Assembly: GCF_029760895.1 (NCBI RefSeq)
Contig: NZ_CP121679.1
Span: 3,454,001-3,518,000, forward strand
Direction of reading: 5' to 3'
Length of the DNA: 64,000 nucleotides
Source: Ancylobacter sp. WKF20
GTDB taxonomy: Bacteria > Pseudomonadota > Alphaproteobacteria > Rhizobiales > Xanthobacteraceae
This document shows, one piece after another, positions 29,409-39,204 of the stretch. A program made the position numbers and the translations under genes. The notes under the pieces were generated by a model. It had not been told where the DNA came from. It did not search any database and saw only the letters and a list, made by a program, of their open reading frames with translations. Position 1 is the first letter of the stretch; each line of letters opens with the position of its first letter.

Positions 29409-29876
29409 TCAGGAGGCGAGCACGCCGCTCGGCTGCTGCTTGGCCATGCGCTGACGGTAGAGGGTCACGAAGTCGACCGGGTCGATCATCAGCGGGGGGA
29501 AGCCGCCATTGCGCACCGTGTCGGCGACGATCTGCCGCGCGAAGGGAAACAGCATGCGCGGGCATTCGATCATGATGAAGGGGTGGATGGTCTCCTGCGC
29601 CACGTTCTGAGCGCGGAAGATGCCGGCATAGGCGAGTTCGAGCGCGAACAGCGTCTTGCCCTTCAGCTCGGCCTTGGCTTCGATCTTCAGCTCGACCTCG
29701 AACTCCGAACCCTCGCGCACGGGCTTGGCGTCCACCTTGATCTGGATGCCGATCTGCGGCTGGCCGCCCACCGCCAGCGATTCCGGCGCGCCCGGGTTCT
29801 CGAAGGAGAGATCCTTCGTATACTGGGTCAGCACCTGCAGGGTCGGCATCGATACGGCGTTTTCGGTCTCGGCCAT
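29409..29876 (-). CDS. secB: Protein-export chaperone SecB
   Basis: SecB holds precursor proteins unfolded and hands them to SecA. The 155-residue protein (start at the ATG at 29876) has the SecB core, with [11 protein letters not shown] and the C-terminal [26 protein letters not shown] regions intact. An in-frame ATG at 29909 would only add an Arg-rich leader. It converges on dnaQ with 7 bp between. Confidence 0.97.
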   Translation of the reverse strand: MAETENAVSMPTLQVLTQYTKDLSFENPGAPESLAVGGQPQIGIQIKVDAKPVREGSEFEVELKIEAKAELKGKTLFALELAYAGIFRAQNVAQETIHPFIMIECPRMLFPFARQIVADTVRNGGFPPLMIDPVDFVTLYRQRMAKQQPSGVLAS

Positions 29877-30249
29877 CAGGAATCTCCGTGTCGCCGGCGG
29901 GAGGCGCATCGCCGGCCAATGTGCCGCGCGGCCGGTCGTGCCGCCGCATCGGTCTTAGGTAAAGGGCGCGTGTCGCTAACACGGTTGCCGCGTGCTCACA
30001 AGGCGAGCGAAGGCCGGGGACCAGCAGGGTTGGCGCGCTGCCCGCGCTTCGACTAGTCTAGGCGCGCATGTCGACAAAAGACCGTGTTCGCGGTGGAATG
30101 GATGACCTTGCGGCATCCGCAACACTGGCGAAATCGGTTGGACGTCGTACATAGACGGGAACGGGCAAGGCGCTGATGCGCCGGGCCAACTTCACTCCGG
30201 AGCCCGCCGGCCTCCCGCCGGTGCAGCGAAATCAACGGCGGCGTGTAAC
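29877..30249. other. 373-bp gap between secB and the TimA-like gene
   Basis: No gene is supported here. Many Hyphomicrobiales carry fxsA in this position, but I find no FxsA-like reading frame. The region must contain the divergent promoters for secB and the timA-mltA-smr-xre operon; I see no confident sigma-70 boxes. A short GCGGCATCCGC palindrome lies near 30111. Confidence 0.5.
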
Positions 30250-30972
30250 GTGTTCGACATCTATACGATCATCTTCCTGGCCCTCGCCGTGTTCATTTTC
30301 ATACGGCTGCGCAGCGTGCTGGGACAGAGGACCGGGCGCGAACGGCCGCCCTACGACCCCTATTCGCGCCGCGACCCCGCCAAGGCGCCCGCGGGCGCCT
30401 CCGACAAGATCGTCAATTTTCCCGGCACGGCCGAGCCGGCCAATGTGCCGGAGCCGGTCGAGCCCGAGGAAGCACCGAGCTCCCCGCGCCGCTGGGCCGG
30501 GGTGGCCGAGCTTGGTTCGGCGGTCGCCAATGGTCTCGACGCCATCGCCGCGCAGGAGCGCGGCTTCGATGTGCAGCACTTCCTGACCGGCGCGCGCGCG
30601 GCCTATGAGATGATCGTGGTCTCCTTCGCCCAGGGTGATCGCGGCACGCTGAAGGAGCTTCTGGCGCGCGAGGTCTATGACGGATTCGCCGCGGCCATCC
30701 AGGAGCGCGAGCAGCGCGGCGAGAAGATGGAGACGCAGTTCGTCGGCATCGAAAAGGCCGAGATCATCGAGGCGAGCGTGAAGGGCCGCACCGCCCAGAT
30801 CACCGTGCGCTTCCTCTCCCAGCTCATCTCGGCGACGCGCGACCGCGCCGGCACGGTGATCGACGGCGATGCCGAGCTGGTGGCGGATGTCACCGATGTA
30901 TGGACCTTCGCCCGCGATCTCGGCGCGCGCGATCCCAACTGGAAGCTGGTCGCCACCGAAGCCGCTTCGTGA
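30250..30972 (+). CDS. Tim44-like / TimA-family inner-membrane protein
   Basis: A 240-residue protein (GTG start) with one N-terminal membrane span in MFDIYTIIFLALAVFIFIRL, a Pro/Glu-rich linker (~30-85), and a Tim44-like C-terminal domain (~90-238, with FDVQHFLTGARAAYEMIVVSFAQGD). Mitochondrial Tim44 tethers Hsp70 to the import channel. The bacterial TimA relatives are membrane-anchored adaptors of unclear role. It heads a packed operon with mltA, smr and an XRE gene, just downstream of secB, as in related genomes. Confidence 0.85.
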   Translation: MFDIYTIIFLALAVFIFIRLRSVLGQRTGRERPPYDPYSRRDPAKAPAGASDKIVNFPGTAEPANVPEPVEPEEAPSSPRRWAGVAELGSAVANGLDAIAAQERGFDVQHFLTGARAAYEMIVVSFAQGDRGTLKELLAREVYDGFAAAIQEREQRGEKMETQFVGIEKAEIIEASVKGRTAQITVRFLSQLISATRDRAGTVIDGDAELVADVTDVWTFARDLGARDPNWKLVATEAAS

Positions 30973-30984
30973 GAAGATGGTCGC

Positions 30985-32262
30985 GTGCGTGCGACCCTTC
31001 CGGCCTTCACCCTTCTTCTGGCGCTGATTGCCGCCCTGCTGTCCTTTCCCGGAAAGGCTCGGGCGGCGTCGAGCGTTGACGCGCCGCCGGCGCTCTTCCC
31101 TCAAGCCGTGCTGGAGCCCGTCACCTTCGCCGCGATTCCCGGCTGGGACGCCGATCCCGTCGCGCCGGCCTTCACCGCCTTCCGCCAGAGCTGCGGGATG
31201 ATCCGCAAGACGACGGAAGGCGCGGCGCCGGCCCGGCCGGTGTTTCTGGCGCTGCGGGCGACCTGCGCCCGCGCGCTGCGGCTCCCGCCGCATCCGCGCG
31301 AGCACACGGCCCGCGCCTTCTTCCGCCGGGAATTCGTGCCCTTCCGCATCGCCCCGCTGGAGCAGCCGCAGGGCTTCCTTACCGGCTATTACGAGCCTGA
31401 GGTCGAGGGTTCGCGCACGCAGACGGCGGACTATGCGACGCCGCTCTACCGTCGCCCGCCCGATCTCATCGTGGAAGCTCCCCCCAAGGACGGCGCGCCG
31501 GCCAACAAGGGCAAGGCCTTTCGCCGCGACGCGGACGGCACGCTCGTGCCCTATCACGACCGCGGCGCGATCGAGGACGGGGCGTTGGCGGGAAAAGGGC
31601 TGGAAGTCGCCTGGATCAAAGACCCCGCCGACGCCTTCTTCGCCCATATACAGGGCTCGGTGCGGGTGAAGCTGCCGGATGGAGCCGTGCTCCGGCTGAA
31701 TTATGACGGCCATAACGGCCAGCCCTACACGCCGGTCGGCCGGCTGCTCATCGAGCGTAATCTCGTGCCGCGCGAGAAGATGTCCATGGACGCCATCCGC
31801 GCCTATATAGCCGCGCACCCGGAGGAGGGGCGCGAGCTGATGCGGCAGAACCGGTCCTATGTCTTCTTCCGCGAGGCGACCGAGCTGAAGCCGGGCGATG
31901 GCGCGGTCGGCGCCCAGGGGCTGCCGCTCACGGCGGGACGTTCCATCGCGGTCGACCGCAACATTCATGTCTATGGCACGCCCTTCTTCATCGCCGCCGA
32001 CCTCCCGACGGGCCCTGACGGGCAGATCGAGCCGTTCCGCCACCTGATGGTCGCGCAGGACACCGGTTCCGCCATCATCGGCCCGGCGCGGGCGGACATC
32101 TTCTTCGGGGCGGGCAAGGAGGCCGGCAGGATCGCTGGGCGCATCCAGCATCCCGGGCAATTCGTCATCCTGCTGCCGCGCGCGCTCGATCCCACACGCA
32201 TGAAGGTGCCGCGTCCCAAGCCCCGCCCGGCCATCCCGCAGACCGCGACGGTCGCGCCATGA
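30985..32262 (+). CDS. mltA: Membrane-bound lytic murein transglycosylase A
   Basis: MltA cleaves peptidoglycan glycan strands to 1,6-anhydro products. The 425-residue protein has an N-terminal signal peptide (residues 1-~27, ending ARA) but no clear lipobox. The family motif GFLTGYYEPEVEG, the catalytic-domain segment GQPYTPVGRLL and the C-terminal 3D domain AQDTGSAIIGPARADIF are present. The start is GTG. It overlaps smr by 4 bp. The role in wall remodelling fits other envelope genes in the window. Confidence 0.93.
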   Translation: MRATLPAFTLLLALIAALLSFPGKARAASSVDAPPALFPQAVLEPVTFAAIPGWDADPVAPAFTAFRQSCGMIRKTTEGAAPARPVFLALRATCARALRLPPHPREHTARAFFRREFVPFRIAPLEQPQGFLTGYYEPEVEGSRTQTADYATPLYRRPPDLIVEAPPKDGAPANKGKAFRRDADGTLVPYHDRGAIEDGALAGKGLEVAWIKDPADAFFAHIQGSVRVKLPDGAVLRLNYDGHNGQPYTPVGRLLIERNLVPREKMSMDAIRAYIAAHPEEGRELMRQNRSYVFFREATELKPGDGAVGAQGLPLTAGRSIAVDRNIHVYGTPFFIAADLPTGPDGQIEPFRHLMVAQDTGSAIIGPARADIFFGAGKEAGRIAGRIQHPGQFVILLPRALDPTRMKVPRPKPRPAIPQTATVAP

Positions 32263-32909
32263 GCCGCAAGAAGACCGGAAGCCCGCCATCCGGCGGCGCC
32301 ACTGCCGAGCCTGACGCGGCGCCGCCGCTGCGCCCGCGCCGCCGGCGGGGTCTACGCCCGGAGGAGCAGGCGCTGTGGGAGCATGTCGCGCGCTCGGTCA
32401 ATCCGCTGCGCCCGAAACTGCCCGTCGTCGTGCCGGAGGCGCTGCCCGCGCCGGTGATGCCGGAGCCGGAACTCGCGCCGCCACCAGCCCGCAAACCCGC
32501 TTCCGCGCCGGCCTACCGCCCGAGCCCACCCGCTCCGCCGCCGATCACGCCCCTCGCGCCGCTCGAACCCAAACTGCGCCGCCGTCTTGGACGCGGCGCG
32601 GAGGTCGATGCGCGGCTCGATCTGCACGGTCTCACCCAGGCGGCCGCCCATGGCCGGCTCATCAGCTTCCTGCGCGGGGCGCAGCTCTCCGGCCACGCAC
32701 TGGTGCTCGTCATCACCGGCAAGGGCGACGGCATGCATGTGCTGGCGGGCGAGGGGGGACGCGGCGTGCTGCGCCGGCTGGTGCCGCAATGGCTGGCGGC
32801 GCCGGAGCTGCGCGGCGTGGTGCTCGGCTTCGAGACCGCGGCGCGCGGCCATGGCGGGGAAGGCGCACTTTACGTGCGCGTGCGCCGGGCGCGGGAGGGA
32901 CGGCGATGA
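32259..32909 (+). CDS. Smr domain protein
   Basis: A 216-residue protein with a long Pro/Arg-rich disordered N-terminal half and a C-terminal Smr domain (~115-216). The Smr motifs are LDLHGLTQAAAHGRL (DxHG) and VITGKGDGM followed by GVLRRLVPQWL. Small MutS-related domains are nucleases that cleave collided-ribosome mRNA or branched DNA. It sits between mltA and an XRE gene with 4-bp overlaps on both sides; that context is conserved in Hyphomicrobiales but does not reveal its substrate. Confidence 0.88.
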   Translation: MSRKKTGSPPSGGATAEPDAAPPLRPRRRRGLRPEEQALWEHVARSVNPLRPKLPVVVPEALPAPVMPEPELAPPPARKPASAPAYRPSPPAPPPITPLAPLEPKLRRRLGRGAEVDARLDLHGLTQAAAHGRLISFLRGAQLSGHALVLVITGKGDGMHVLAGEGGRGVLRRLVPQWLAAPELRGVVLGFETAARGHGGEGALYVRVRRAREGRR

Positions 32910-33271
32910 CCCCTTTCGGCCGCCGTATGCGGGAGATGCGCGCCGAGCGCGGCGTGACGCTGTCGCAGATGGCGCAGGCGATCGGCGTCTCGGCCGCCTA
33001 TCTCTCCGCGCTCGAGCATGGCAAGCGCGGCCAGCCGACCTTCATGATGCTTCAGCGCATCATGGCCTATTTCAACGTGATCTGGGACGAAGCGGAGGCG
33101 CTGCGCCTGCTGGCGGACATCTCCGATCCGCGCGTCGTGGTCGACACGTCCGGCCTCTCGCCGGAAGCGACGGAACTGGCCAATCTGTTGGCCCGCGAAA
33201 TCGCTACCTTGCCACCGGAGGCAGTGGCGGAACTCCTCGGCCGGCTGAAGATCCTCAGCCGGCCGGGCTGA
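32906..33271 (+). CDS. XRE-family helix-turn-helix regulator
   Basis: A 121-residue DNA-binding protein. The HTH lies at about 10-65 (VTLSQMAQAIGVSAAYLSALEHGKRG) and the rest is helical. The start at 32906 overlaps the smr stop by 4 bp. It closes the timA-mltA-smr-xre operon, suggesting it may regulate that operon; its target is unknown. A parS site lies 11 bp after its stop codon. Confidence 0.85.
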   Translation: MTPFGRRMREMRAERGVTLSQMAQAIGVSAAYLSALEHGKRGQPTFMMLQRIMAYFNVIWDEAEALRLLADISDPRVVVDTSGLSPEATELANLLAREIATLPPEAVAELLGRLKILSRPG

Positions 33272-33282
33272 TGGGCTCACCC

Positions 33283-33298
33283 CGTTTCACGTGAAACG
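33283..33298. promoter_or_regulatory. parS site 4 (14-bp core, right of oriC)
   Basis: CGTTTCACGTGAAACG keeps the complete 14-bp parS core with both outer bases changed symmetrically, so it is still a perfect palindrome. It lies between the convergent ends of the XRE gene and hslU, about 7.7 kb to the right of the proposed oriC, opposite the three sites on the left. Confidence 0.82.
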
Positions 33299-33340
33299 GG
33301 TGCTCGGTTAACCGCCGTTACGCTTCCGAATCGACGTGCG

Positions 33341-34651
33341 TCAGAGGATGTAGCGGCTGAGATCGGCATTGCCGGCGAGGTCTGCGACGCGCTCGCGCAC
33401 ATAGGCGCCGTCAACCGTCACGGATTCCCCGGACTTGTCCGGAGCGTTGAACGATAGCTCGTCCAGCACCCGCTCGATCACCGTCTGAAGCCGCCGTGCG
33501 CCGATATTCTCGACCGTCGAATTCACCTGCACCGCGACATCGGCGATGGCCTCGACCGCGTCCTCGGTGATGGTGAGGGTTACGCCTTCCGTGCTCATCA
33601 GCGCCACGGACTGCTTGACGAGGCTCGCCTCGGTCTCGGTGAGGATGCGCTTGAAGTCCTCGCGGCTCAGCGCTTCCAGCTCGACCCGGATCGGCAGGCG
33701 ACCCTGAAGCTCGGGGAGAAGGTCCGACGGCTTCGATACATGGAACGCGCCCGAGGCGATGAACAGGATGTGGTCAGTCTTCACCGGGCCGTGCTTGGTC
33801 GAGACGGTCGTACCCTCGATCAGCGGCAGCAGGTCGCGCTGCACGCCCTCGCGCGAGACATCCGCCCCGCCGCGCCGTTCGGAGCCGGCGATCTTGTCGA
33901 TTTCGTCGAGGAAGACGATGCCGTTTTCCTCCACCGTGCGGATCGCTTCCTGCACGATGGCGTCCTGGTCGATCAGCTTGTCGGCCTCTTCCGACAGCAG
34001 CAGCGGATGAGCGTCGCGCACGGTGACGCGGCGCGGCTTGGAGCGCCCGCCAAAGGCCTTGCCGAGCATGTCGCCAATGGAGATGGCGCCCATCTGCGCG
34101 CCGGGCATGCCGGGGATCTCGAACATCGGCATGCCCTGACCGCCGCCGGAGGCGATCTCGACCTCGATCTCCTTGTCGTCCATCAGCCCGTCGCGCAGCT
34201 TCTTGCGGAAGCTCTCGCGCGTGCCGGGCGAGGCGGTGGCGCCGACCAGCGCGTCGAGCACCCGCTCCTCGGCGGCCAGATGCGCCTTGGCCTCGACACC
34301 CTTGCGCCGCACCTCGCGCACCAGGCCGATGCCGATCTCGACGAGATCGCGGATGATCTGCTCGACGTCGCGGCCGACATAGCCGACCTCGGTGAACTTC
34401 GTCGCCTCGACCTTGAGGAAGGGCGCCCCCGCGAGCTTGGCGAGGCGGCGGGAAATCTCCGTCTTGCCGACCCCGGTGGGGCCGATCATCAGGATGTTCT
34501 TCGGCATCACCTCCTCGCGCAGATGGCCTTCCAGCTGCTGGCGGCGCCAGCGGTTGCGCAGGGCGATGGCGACGGCGCGCTTCGCCTTGTGCTGGCCGAC
34601 AATGTAGCGGTCGAGCTCGGAGACGATTTCACGGGGGGAGAAACTGGTCAT
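33341..34651 (-). CDS. hslU: ATP-dependent protease ATPase subunit HslU
   Basis: HslU is the AAA+ unfoldase that feeds HslV. The 436-residue protein has Walker A GPTGVGKT (57-64), the intermediate I domain (~110-240), the Walker B motif [10 protein letters not shown] and the C-terminal ISR segment ending LSRYIL that inserts into HslV. It lies 47 bp downstream of hslV in the same operon. Confidence 0.98.
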   Translation of the reverse strand: MTSFSPREIVSELDRYIVGQHKAKRAVAIALRNRWRRQQLEGHLREEVMPKNILMIGPTGVGKTEISRRLAKLAGAPFLKVEATKFTEVGYVGRDVEQIIRDLVEIGIGLVREVRRKGVEAKAHLAAEERVLDALVGATASPGTRESFRKKLRDGLMDDKEIEVEIASGGGQGMPMFEIPGMPGAQMGAISIGDMLGKAFGGRSKPRRVTVRDAHPLLLSEEADKLIDQDAIVQEAIRTVEENGIVFLDEIDKIAGSERRGGADVSREGVQRDLLPLIEGTTVSTKHGPVKTDHILFIASGAFHVSKPSDLLPELQGRLPIRVELEALSREDFKRILTETEASLVKQSVALMSTEGVTLTITEDAVEAIADVAVQVNSTVENIGARRLQTVIERVLDELSFNAPDKSGESVTVDGAYVRERVADLAGNADLSRYIL

Positions 34652-34698
34652 GACGTCCGGTCTTGTGAGGGATCGTGCGTGAAGGAGGCCTTCGCGCT

Positions 34699-35247
34699 CT
34701 AGCCGATGGTTTCCACCACCAGATTGCCGTTAGTGTAGATGCAGATCTCGGCGGCGATGCCGAGGCTCTTGCGCACGATAGCTTCCGGCTCCTGCCCGCT
34801 GTCGGCGAGCGCCCGCGCGGCGGCGAGCGCAAAGCCGCCGCCCGAGCCGATGGCGGCGATGCCGTTCTCCGGCTCCAGCACGTCGCCGGTTCCGGTCAGC
34901 ACCAGCGTGATGTTGGCATCCGCGACGATCATCATCGCTTCCAGACGGCGCAGATAGCGGTCGGTGCGCCAGTCCTTGGCGAGCTCGACCGCGGCGCGCT
35001 GGAGCTGGCCGGGATACTGCTCGAGCTTGGCTTCCAGCCGCTCGAACAGGGTGAAGGCATCCGCCGTCGCGCCGGCAAAGCCACCGATCACGTCACCCTT
35101 GCCGAGGCGGCGGACCTTGCGCGCATTCGACTTCATCACCGTGTTGCCGAGCGTCACCTGCCCATCGCCGCCAATGGCAACGCGCCCGCCGGAGCGGACG
35201 GAGACGATGGTGGTGCCGTAGATCGTGTCGGGAGAATGGGTCGTCAT
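34699..35247 (-). CDS. hslV: ATP-dependent protease proteolytic subunit HslV
   Basis: HslV is the bacterial proteasome-like threonine protease. In this 182-residue protein an 11-residue leader precedes the catalytic Thr12 (GTTIVSVR), which becomes the N-terminus after self-processing. [22 protein letters not shown] contains the active-site lysine. The length is normal. It heads the hslVU operon. Confidence 0.97.
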   Translation of the reverse strand: MTTHSPDTIYGTTIVSVRSGGRVAIGGDGQVTLGNTVMKSNARKVRRLGKGDVIGGFAGATADAFTLFERLEAKLEQYPGQLQRAAVELAKDWRTDRYLRRLEAMMIVADANITLVLTGTGDVLEPENGIAAIGSGGGFALAAARALADSGQEPEAIVRKSLGIAAEICIYTNGNLVVETIG

Positions 35248-35324
35248 GCGGGGCTCCGATCGAGAGCCCTTACTTAGTCAGCCCCCGCCGGATCGCAACA
35301 ACCGTTATCGCGCGCTGGCTCCTG

Positions 35325-35360
35325 CCATTCCCGCGTCAGGCCATTCCCGCGTCAGGCCAT
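35325..35360. repeat. 16-bp tandem duplication at the end of the MFS gene
   Basis: CCATTCCCGCGTCAGG occurs twice in a row (35325-35340 and 35341-35356), followed by CCAT. On the minus strand the second copy contains the last codons and the stop of the MFS gene (Met-Ala-stop), so the first copy is a duplicate of the gene end. Confidence 0.85.
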
Positions 35361-36548
35361 GCGCGCACGCAGGGCGGGAAGCAGCCCGGCGAGGATCAGC
35401 AGCCCGGCCAGCGCGAGAAAGGTGTCTGGTGGCAAAAGGCTGAGCAGGCTGGTCAGAAGGCCGGCCAGGAACACCGAGAGCGCCACGCCGGCATTGGCGA
35501 CACCGAGCGCCCAGCCGCGCTCGCTCTCGTCCACCGCTGAGGAGATCGCCGCCATCAGCGTGATATAGGCGATGATGTTGCCCATGGCGGCGGTAAAGGC
35601 GAGCGCGACCTGCGCCCAGGCGGGCAGAGGCAGGGCGGTGGCGGCGACCAGCAGGCCGCAGCCGGCGAGGCCCAGCAGCGCGACGGGCCGGTCGCTGCCG
35701 AGCGCCGCCCGCAGCGGCGCGAACAGCTTCGCCGAGGTCAGCGCCGCGCCAAGCCCGATAGCCGCCGAGAACAGGCCGAGGTCGAAGGTCGAGAAGCCGT
35801 AGGACCGCTGCATCTCGATAAGGATGAAGGTGTAGTAGATGAGATAGCCGAACTGGAACAGCAGGAAGGCCGTGCCCGGCGCGATCACCGCCGGCCGTGC
35901 CACGATCCGCGCCAGCAGGCGAAAAGGCTGCTTCCAGTCCAGCCTCAACGGCCGCCGGGCCTGATCGGCGGCGAAGTCGGCGCCGCGCAGCAAGGCGAGC
36001 GTGAGCAGGCACAGGGCAAGCGCCAGCATCAGCGGCAGGCGGAAGCTCCAATGGCCGAGAATGCCGCCGAGCGCCGGGCCGGCCACCATGCCGAGCGTGC
36101 TCACCAGCACCACCTGCGCCATGGCCGCGCTGCGCTGGTCCTCCGGCGCGGCATCGACCACCGAGGCCTGGGCGATCGGCGCGGTGCCGGCCATCAGCCC
36201 GCAGCCGAGCCGCCCGAGGAAGAACAGCCAGAGATGCCCGGTCTCCAGTGCCGCCCACATCAGGCCGTAGCCGGCGGCGAGACCGCTCATGCAGATCATC
36301 AAAGTGCGCCGCCGTCCCAGAGCGTCGGACAGATCGCCAAGCAGAGACGCGCCGAAGAACATGCCCACCGGGAACAGCGCGAAGGCCAGCGACAGCAGAA
36401 GGTCGCGCGTTGGTTCGGGATAGGCCTGCGCCACCCATCCGCCGGCGAACAGTGCAACGATCAGCGGATACATCAGCCCGAACGAGAAGATGTCGATGAA
36501 CACGGCAAGAAAGAGCGGAGCGCGGGCACGCAGCGCGGCAACGTCCAT
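35352..36548 (-). CDS. Major facilitator superfamily transporter (TCR/Tet-like)
   Basis: A 398-residue inner-membrane carrier with about 12 hydrophobic spans. The motif A region GDLSDALGRRRTLMI (GxLaDrxGrkx type) lies between spans 2 and 3, which places it in the drug:H+ antiporter-like MFS group. The substrate is unknown. The ATG at 36548 is chosen because the upstream reading lacks membrane character. It is upstream of hslV on the same strand but separated by a 104-bp gap, so it is probably its own unit. Confidence 0.85.
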   Translation of the reverse strand: MDVAALRARAPLFLAVFIDIFSFGLMYPLIVALFAGGWVAQAYPEPTRDLLLSLAFALFPVGMFFGASLLGDLSDALGRRRTLMICMSGLAAGYGLMWAALETGHLWLFFLGRLGCGLMAGTAPIAQASVVDAAPEDQRSAAMAQVVLVSTLGMVAGPALGGILGHWSFRLPLMLALALCLLTLALLRGADFAADQARRPLRLDWKQPFRLLARIVARPAVIAPGTAFLLFQFGYLIYYTFILIEMQRSYGFSTFDLGLFSAAIGLGAALTSAKLFAPLRAALGSDRPVALLGLAGCGLLVAATALPLPAWAQVALAFTAAMGNIIAYITLMAAISSAVDESERGWALGVANAGVALSVFLAGLLTSLLSLLPPDTFLALAGLLILAGLLPALRARMA

Positions 36549-36709
36549 ATCGAGACCGAGATGAGCTGGATGGTGATCGTTCCGCGGGGACTGTGTCGCA
36601 AAGCCCGGTCGCGTGCTAGGCCGGGCTCGCAATTTACCCCGCGATAGCCCGCCGATGTGGCGCCGCTACGGCTTAGCTGCTAAGACGCCGGCTCTTTCGG
36701 AGCCCCATC

Positions 36710-37303
36710 ATGCGTCAGGCCAGCATCACCCGCGCCACCAAGGAAACGCAGATCCGCCTCGCCGTCGATCTCGACGGCACTGGCAAGGCATCTGTGGCCA
36801 CCGGCGTCGGCTTCTTCGATCACATGCTGGACCTGCTCGCCCGCCATTCGCGCATCGACATGCAGATCGAGGCGACGGGGGATCTTCATATCGACTTCCA
36901 CCACACAGTGGAGGATGTCGGCATCGCCCTTGGCCAGGCAGTGCGTCAGGCACTCGGCGACATGCGCGGCATCACGCGCTACGCCAGCCTGCACCTGCCG
37001 ATGGACGAGACGCTGACCCGCGTCGCGCTCGACATTTCCGGCCGACCCTACCTCGTCTTCCGCACCGAATTCGCGGTGGCGAAGATCGGCGAGTTCGACA
37101 CCGAGCTGGTGCGCGAGTTCTTCCAGGCTTTCGCCATCAATGCGGGTCTGACCCTGCATGTCGAGACGCTCTATGGCTCGAACGCGCACCACATCGCCGA
37201 GAGCTGCTTCAAGGGGCTGGCGCGCGCGCTGCGCATGGCCGTGGCGATCGATCCGGCGGCGGCGGGGGAAATCCCCTCGACCAAGGGCAGCCTCGGAGGC
37301 TGA
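36710..37303 (+). CDS. hisB: Imidazoleglycerol-phosphate dehydratase
   Basis: HisB dehydrates imidazole glycerol phosphate, the sixth step of histidine synthesis. The 197-residue monofunctional enzyme has the metal-binding motifs [25 protein letters not shown] and [14 protein letters not shown]. It starts the gene run hisB-DUF2628-hisH-hisA-hisF-hisE, with only 2 bp to the next gene. Confidence 0.98.
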   Translation: MRQASITRATKETQIRLAVDLDGTGKASVATGVGFFDHMLDLLARHSRIDMQIEATGDLHIDFHHTVEDVGIALGQAVRQALGDMRGITRYASLHLPMDETLTRVALDISGRPYLVFRTEFAVAKIGEFDTELVREFFQAFAINAGLTLHVETLYGSNAHHIAESCFKGLARALRMAVAIDPAAAGEIPSTKGSLGG

Positions 37304-37305
37304 GC

Positions 37306-37788
37306 ATGGCAGTCTGGACGGTTTTCGAGCCGGAAGAGCTTGAGGAAGCCCGCACCGGCGACTGGGCGGAGGCGGTGGTCTTCGTGCCCGAGCGCTTCGC
37401 CTGGAGCGCGCTGCTGCTCGCCCCGCTCGTGCTGCTGCGGCACGGTCTCTGGCTGGCGCTGATCGGTTATGTCGCGATCCAGGCGGCCCTTGGCGCCGCT
37501 CTGCATGTCCTCGATGTCGATGACGGGCTGGCGCTGCTCATCATCGTCAATCTCGCCGTCGCCGTGCTGCTGCCGGGCCTGCGCCGGGCCAAGCTGCTCC
37601 GCACCGGCCATGAGGAGGTCGGCGCCGTGGTCGCGCCGAATTTTGAAGCGGCCGAGCAGCGCTATTTCGCCGCTCGCATGGGCAGCGCTTCCACCCTCTC
37701 TGCCACGTTCCTGCCGCGCCGGACGGACCCGCCCTCCCGCGCCGACCGGGCGCCCATTCTTGGACTTTTCCCGGAGGCAAGCCGTTGA
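37306..37788 (+). CDS. DUF2628 membrane protein in the his operon
   Basis: A 160-residue protein starting at the ATG at 37306. It has two to three hydrophobic spans (about 31-55, 58-74 and 77-94) and a soluble C-terminal part. I recognise it as DUF2628-like; its function is unknown. It sits between hisB (2-bp gap) and hisH (1-bp overlap), so it is surely co-expressed with histidine enzymes. That position is conserved in many Hyphomicrobiales, but no catalytic role is known. Confidence 0.75.
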   Translation: MAVWTVFEPEELEEARTGDWAEAVVFVPERFAWSALLLAPLVLLRHGLWLALIGYVAIQAALGAALHVLDVDDGLALLIIVNLAVAVLLPGLRRAKLLRTGHEEVGAVVAPNFEAAEQRYFAARMGSASTLSATFLPRRTDPPSRADRAPILGLFPEASR

Positions 37789-38447
37789 TGCCGCCCGCCC
37801 CCGTCGCTCTGATCGATTATGGATCGGGCAATCTGCACTCCGCCGCCAAGGCGCTGGAACGCGCCGCCCGTGAGAGCGGCAGCAACGCGACCGTGCTGGT
37901 GACCGCCGACCCGGACGTGATCCGCACCGCTGACCGCATCGTGCTGCCCGGCGTCGGCGCCTATGCCGATTGCCGGCGTGGGCTCGATCATGTGCCGGGG
38001 CTTGTCGAGGCGCTGAGCGAAGCGGTGATCGACAAAGGGCGCCCCTTCCTCGGGATCTGCGTCGGCCTCCAGCTCATGGCCTCGCGTGGTCATGAGCATG
38101 GGGTGACGGAGGGGCTCGGCTGGATCGAGGGCGATGTGGTGAAGATCACCCCAGCCGATCCCGCGCTGAAGATCCCGCATATGGGCTGGAACTCACTCGA
38201 GCTCGCCCGGCCCCATCCCATCCTGGCGGGCATCCCGACCGGGCCGCAGGGGCTCGACGCCTATTTCGTCCACTCCTACCACCTCACCGTGGCGCGACCG
38301 GACGACCTCATCGCCACCAGCGACTATGCCGGCAAGATCACCGCGGTGGTCGGCCGTGACAACATCGCCGGCACGCAGTTCCATCCCGAGAAGAGCCAGC
38401 GCCTCGGCCTCGCCCTTCTCGCCAATTTCCTGAAGTGGGCGCCGTGA
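37788..38447 (+). CDS. hisH: Imidazole glycerol phosphate synthase, glutaminase subunit
   Basis: HisH releases ammonia from glutamine for HisF. The 219-residue protein has the catalytic triad Cys91 (FLGICVGLQ), His199 and Glu201 (TQFHPEKS). The ATG at 37788 with a GGAGG site upstream is chosen over an adjacent TTG at 37785. Its stop overlaps the hisA start, implying coupled translation. Confidence 0.97.
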   Translation: MPPAPVALIDYGSGNLHSAAKALERAARESGSNATVLVTADPDVIRTADRIVLPGVGAYADCRRGLDHVPGLVEALSEAVIDKGRPFLGICVGLQLMASRGHEHGVTEGLGWIEGDVVKITPADPALKIPHMGWNSLELARPHPILAGIPTGPQGLDAYFVHSYHLTVARPDDLIATSDYAGKITAVVGRDNIAGTQFHPEKSQRLGLALLANFLKWAP

Positions 38448-39178
38448 TCCTCTTTCCCGCCATCGATCTCAAGGACGGCAAGTGCGTGCGCCTGCAGCAG
38501 GGCGACATGGCGCGCGCCACCATCTTCAACCATGACCCCGCCCAGCAGGCGGCGCAGTTCGAGGAGCAGGGGTTCCGCTACCTGCATATCGTCGATCTCG
38601 ACGGTGCCTTCGCCGGCAAGGCGGTGAACGCGCAGGCGGTGGAGCGCATCCTCGAGACCATCGCCATGCCGGTGCAGCTCGGCGGCGGCATCCGTGATCT
38701 CGCGGCGGTGGAAGGCTGGCTGTCCAAGGGTATCACCCGCGTGATCCTCGGCACCGCCGCCGTCCGCGACCCGGCTTTCGTGAAGGAGGCCGCCCGCCTC
38801 TATCCCGGCCGCGTCGCCGTGGGCCTCGACGCCAAGGACGGGCGCGTCGCGGTGGAAGGCTGGGCCGAGACCTCCGACCTCACCGCGCTGGAACTCGCCC
38901 AGCGTTTCGAGGATGCCGGCGTCACCGCGATCATCTACACCGACATCGCCCGCGATGGCCTGCTCAAGGGCCTCAACCTCGACGCCACCATCGCGCTGGC
39001 CGATGCCATCTCCATTCCCGTCATCGCCTCGGGCGGCCTCGCCTCGCTGGACGATGTGAAGGCGCTGCTGGAGCCGCGGGCACACAAGCTCGAGGGCGCC
39101 ATCACCGGCCGTGCGCTCTATGATGGACGGCTCGATCCCAGCGCCGCGCTGGCGCTGGTGGCGGGGCTGCCGGCATGA
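38444..39178 (+). CDS. hisA: Phosphoribosylformimino-AICAR phosphate isomerase
   Basis: HisA is a TIM barrel that isomerises ProFAR to PRFAR. The 244-residue protein begins [17 protein letters not shown] with catalytic Asp8 and has the second aspartate in YTDIARDG. The start is the GTG at 38444 overlapping hisH; an in-frame GTG further upstream is less likely. hisF lies directly downstream. Confidence 0.97.
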   Translation: MILFPAIDLKDGKCVRLQQGDMARATIFNHDPAQQAAQFEEQGFRYLHIVDLDGAFAGKAVNAQAVERILETIAMPVQLGGGIRDLAAVEGWLSKGITRVILGTAAVRDPAFVKEAARLYPGRVAVGLDAKDGRVAVEGWAETSDLTALELAQRFEDAGVTAIIYTDIARDGLLKGLNLDATIALADAISIPVIASGGLASLDDVKALLEPRAHKLEGAITGRALYDGRLDPSAALALVAGLPA

Positions 39179-39204
39179 GCGACGCAAGGTCCAGCGGGGA
39201 TTCC

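Noticed and set aside
30232-32289. 685-residue minus-strand open frame across timA and mltA
   Set aside because: It covers two genuine plus-strand genes with signal peptides and known domains; the product resembles other Arg/Gly-rich antisense shadows.
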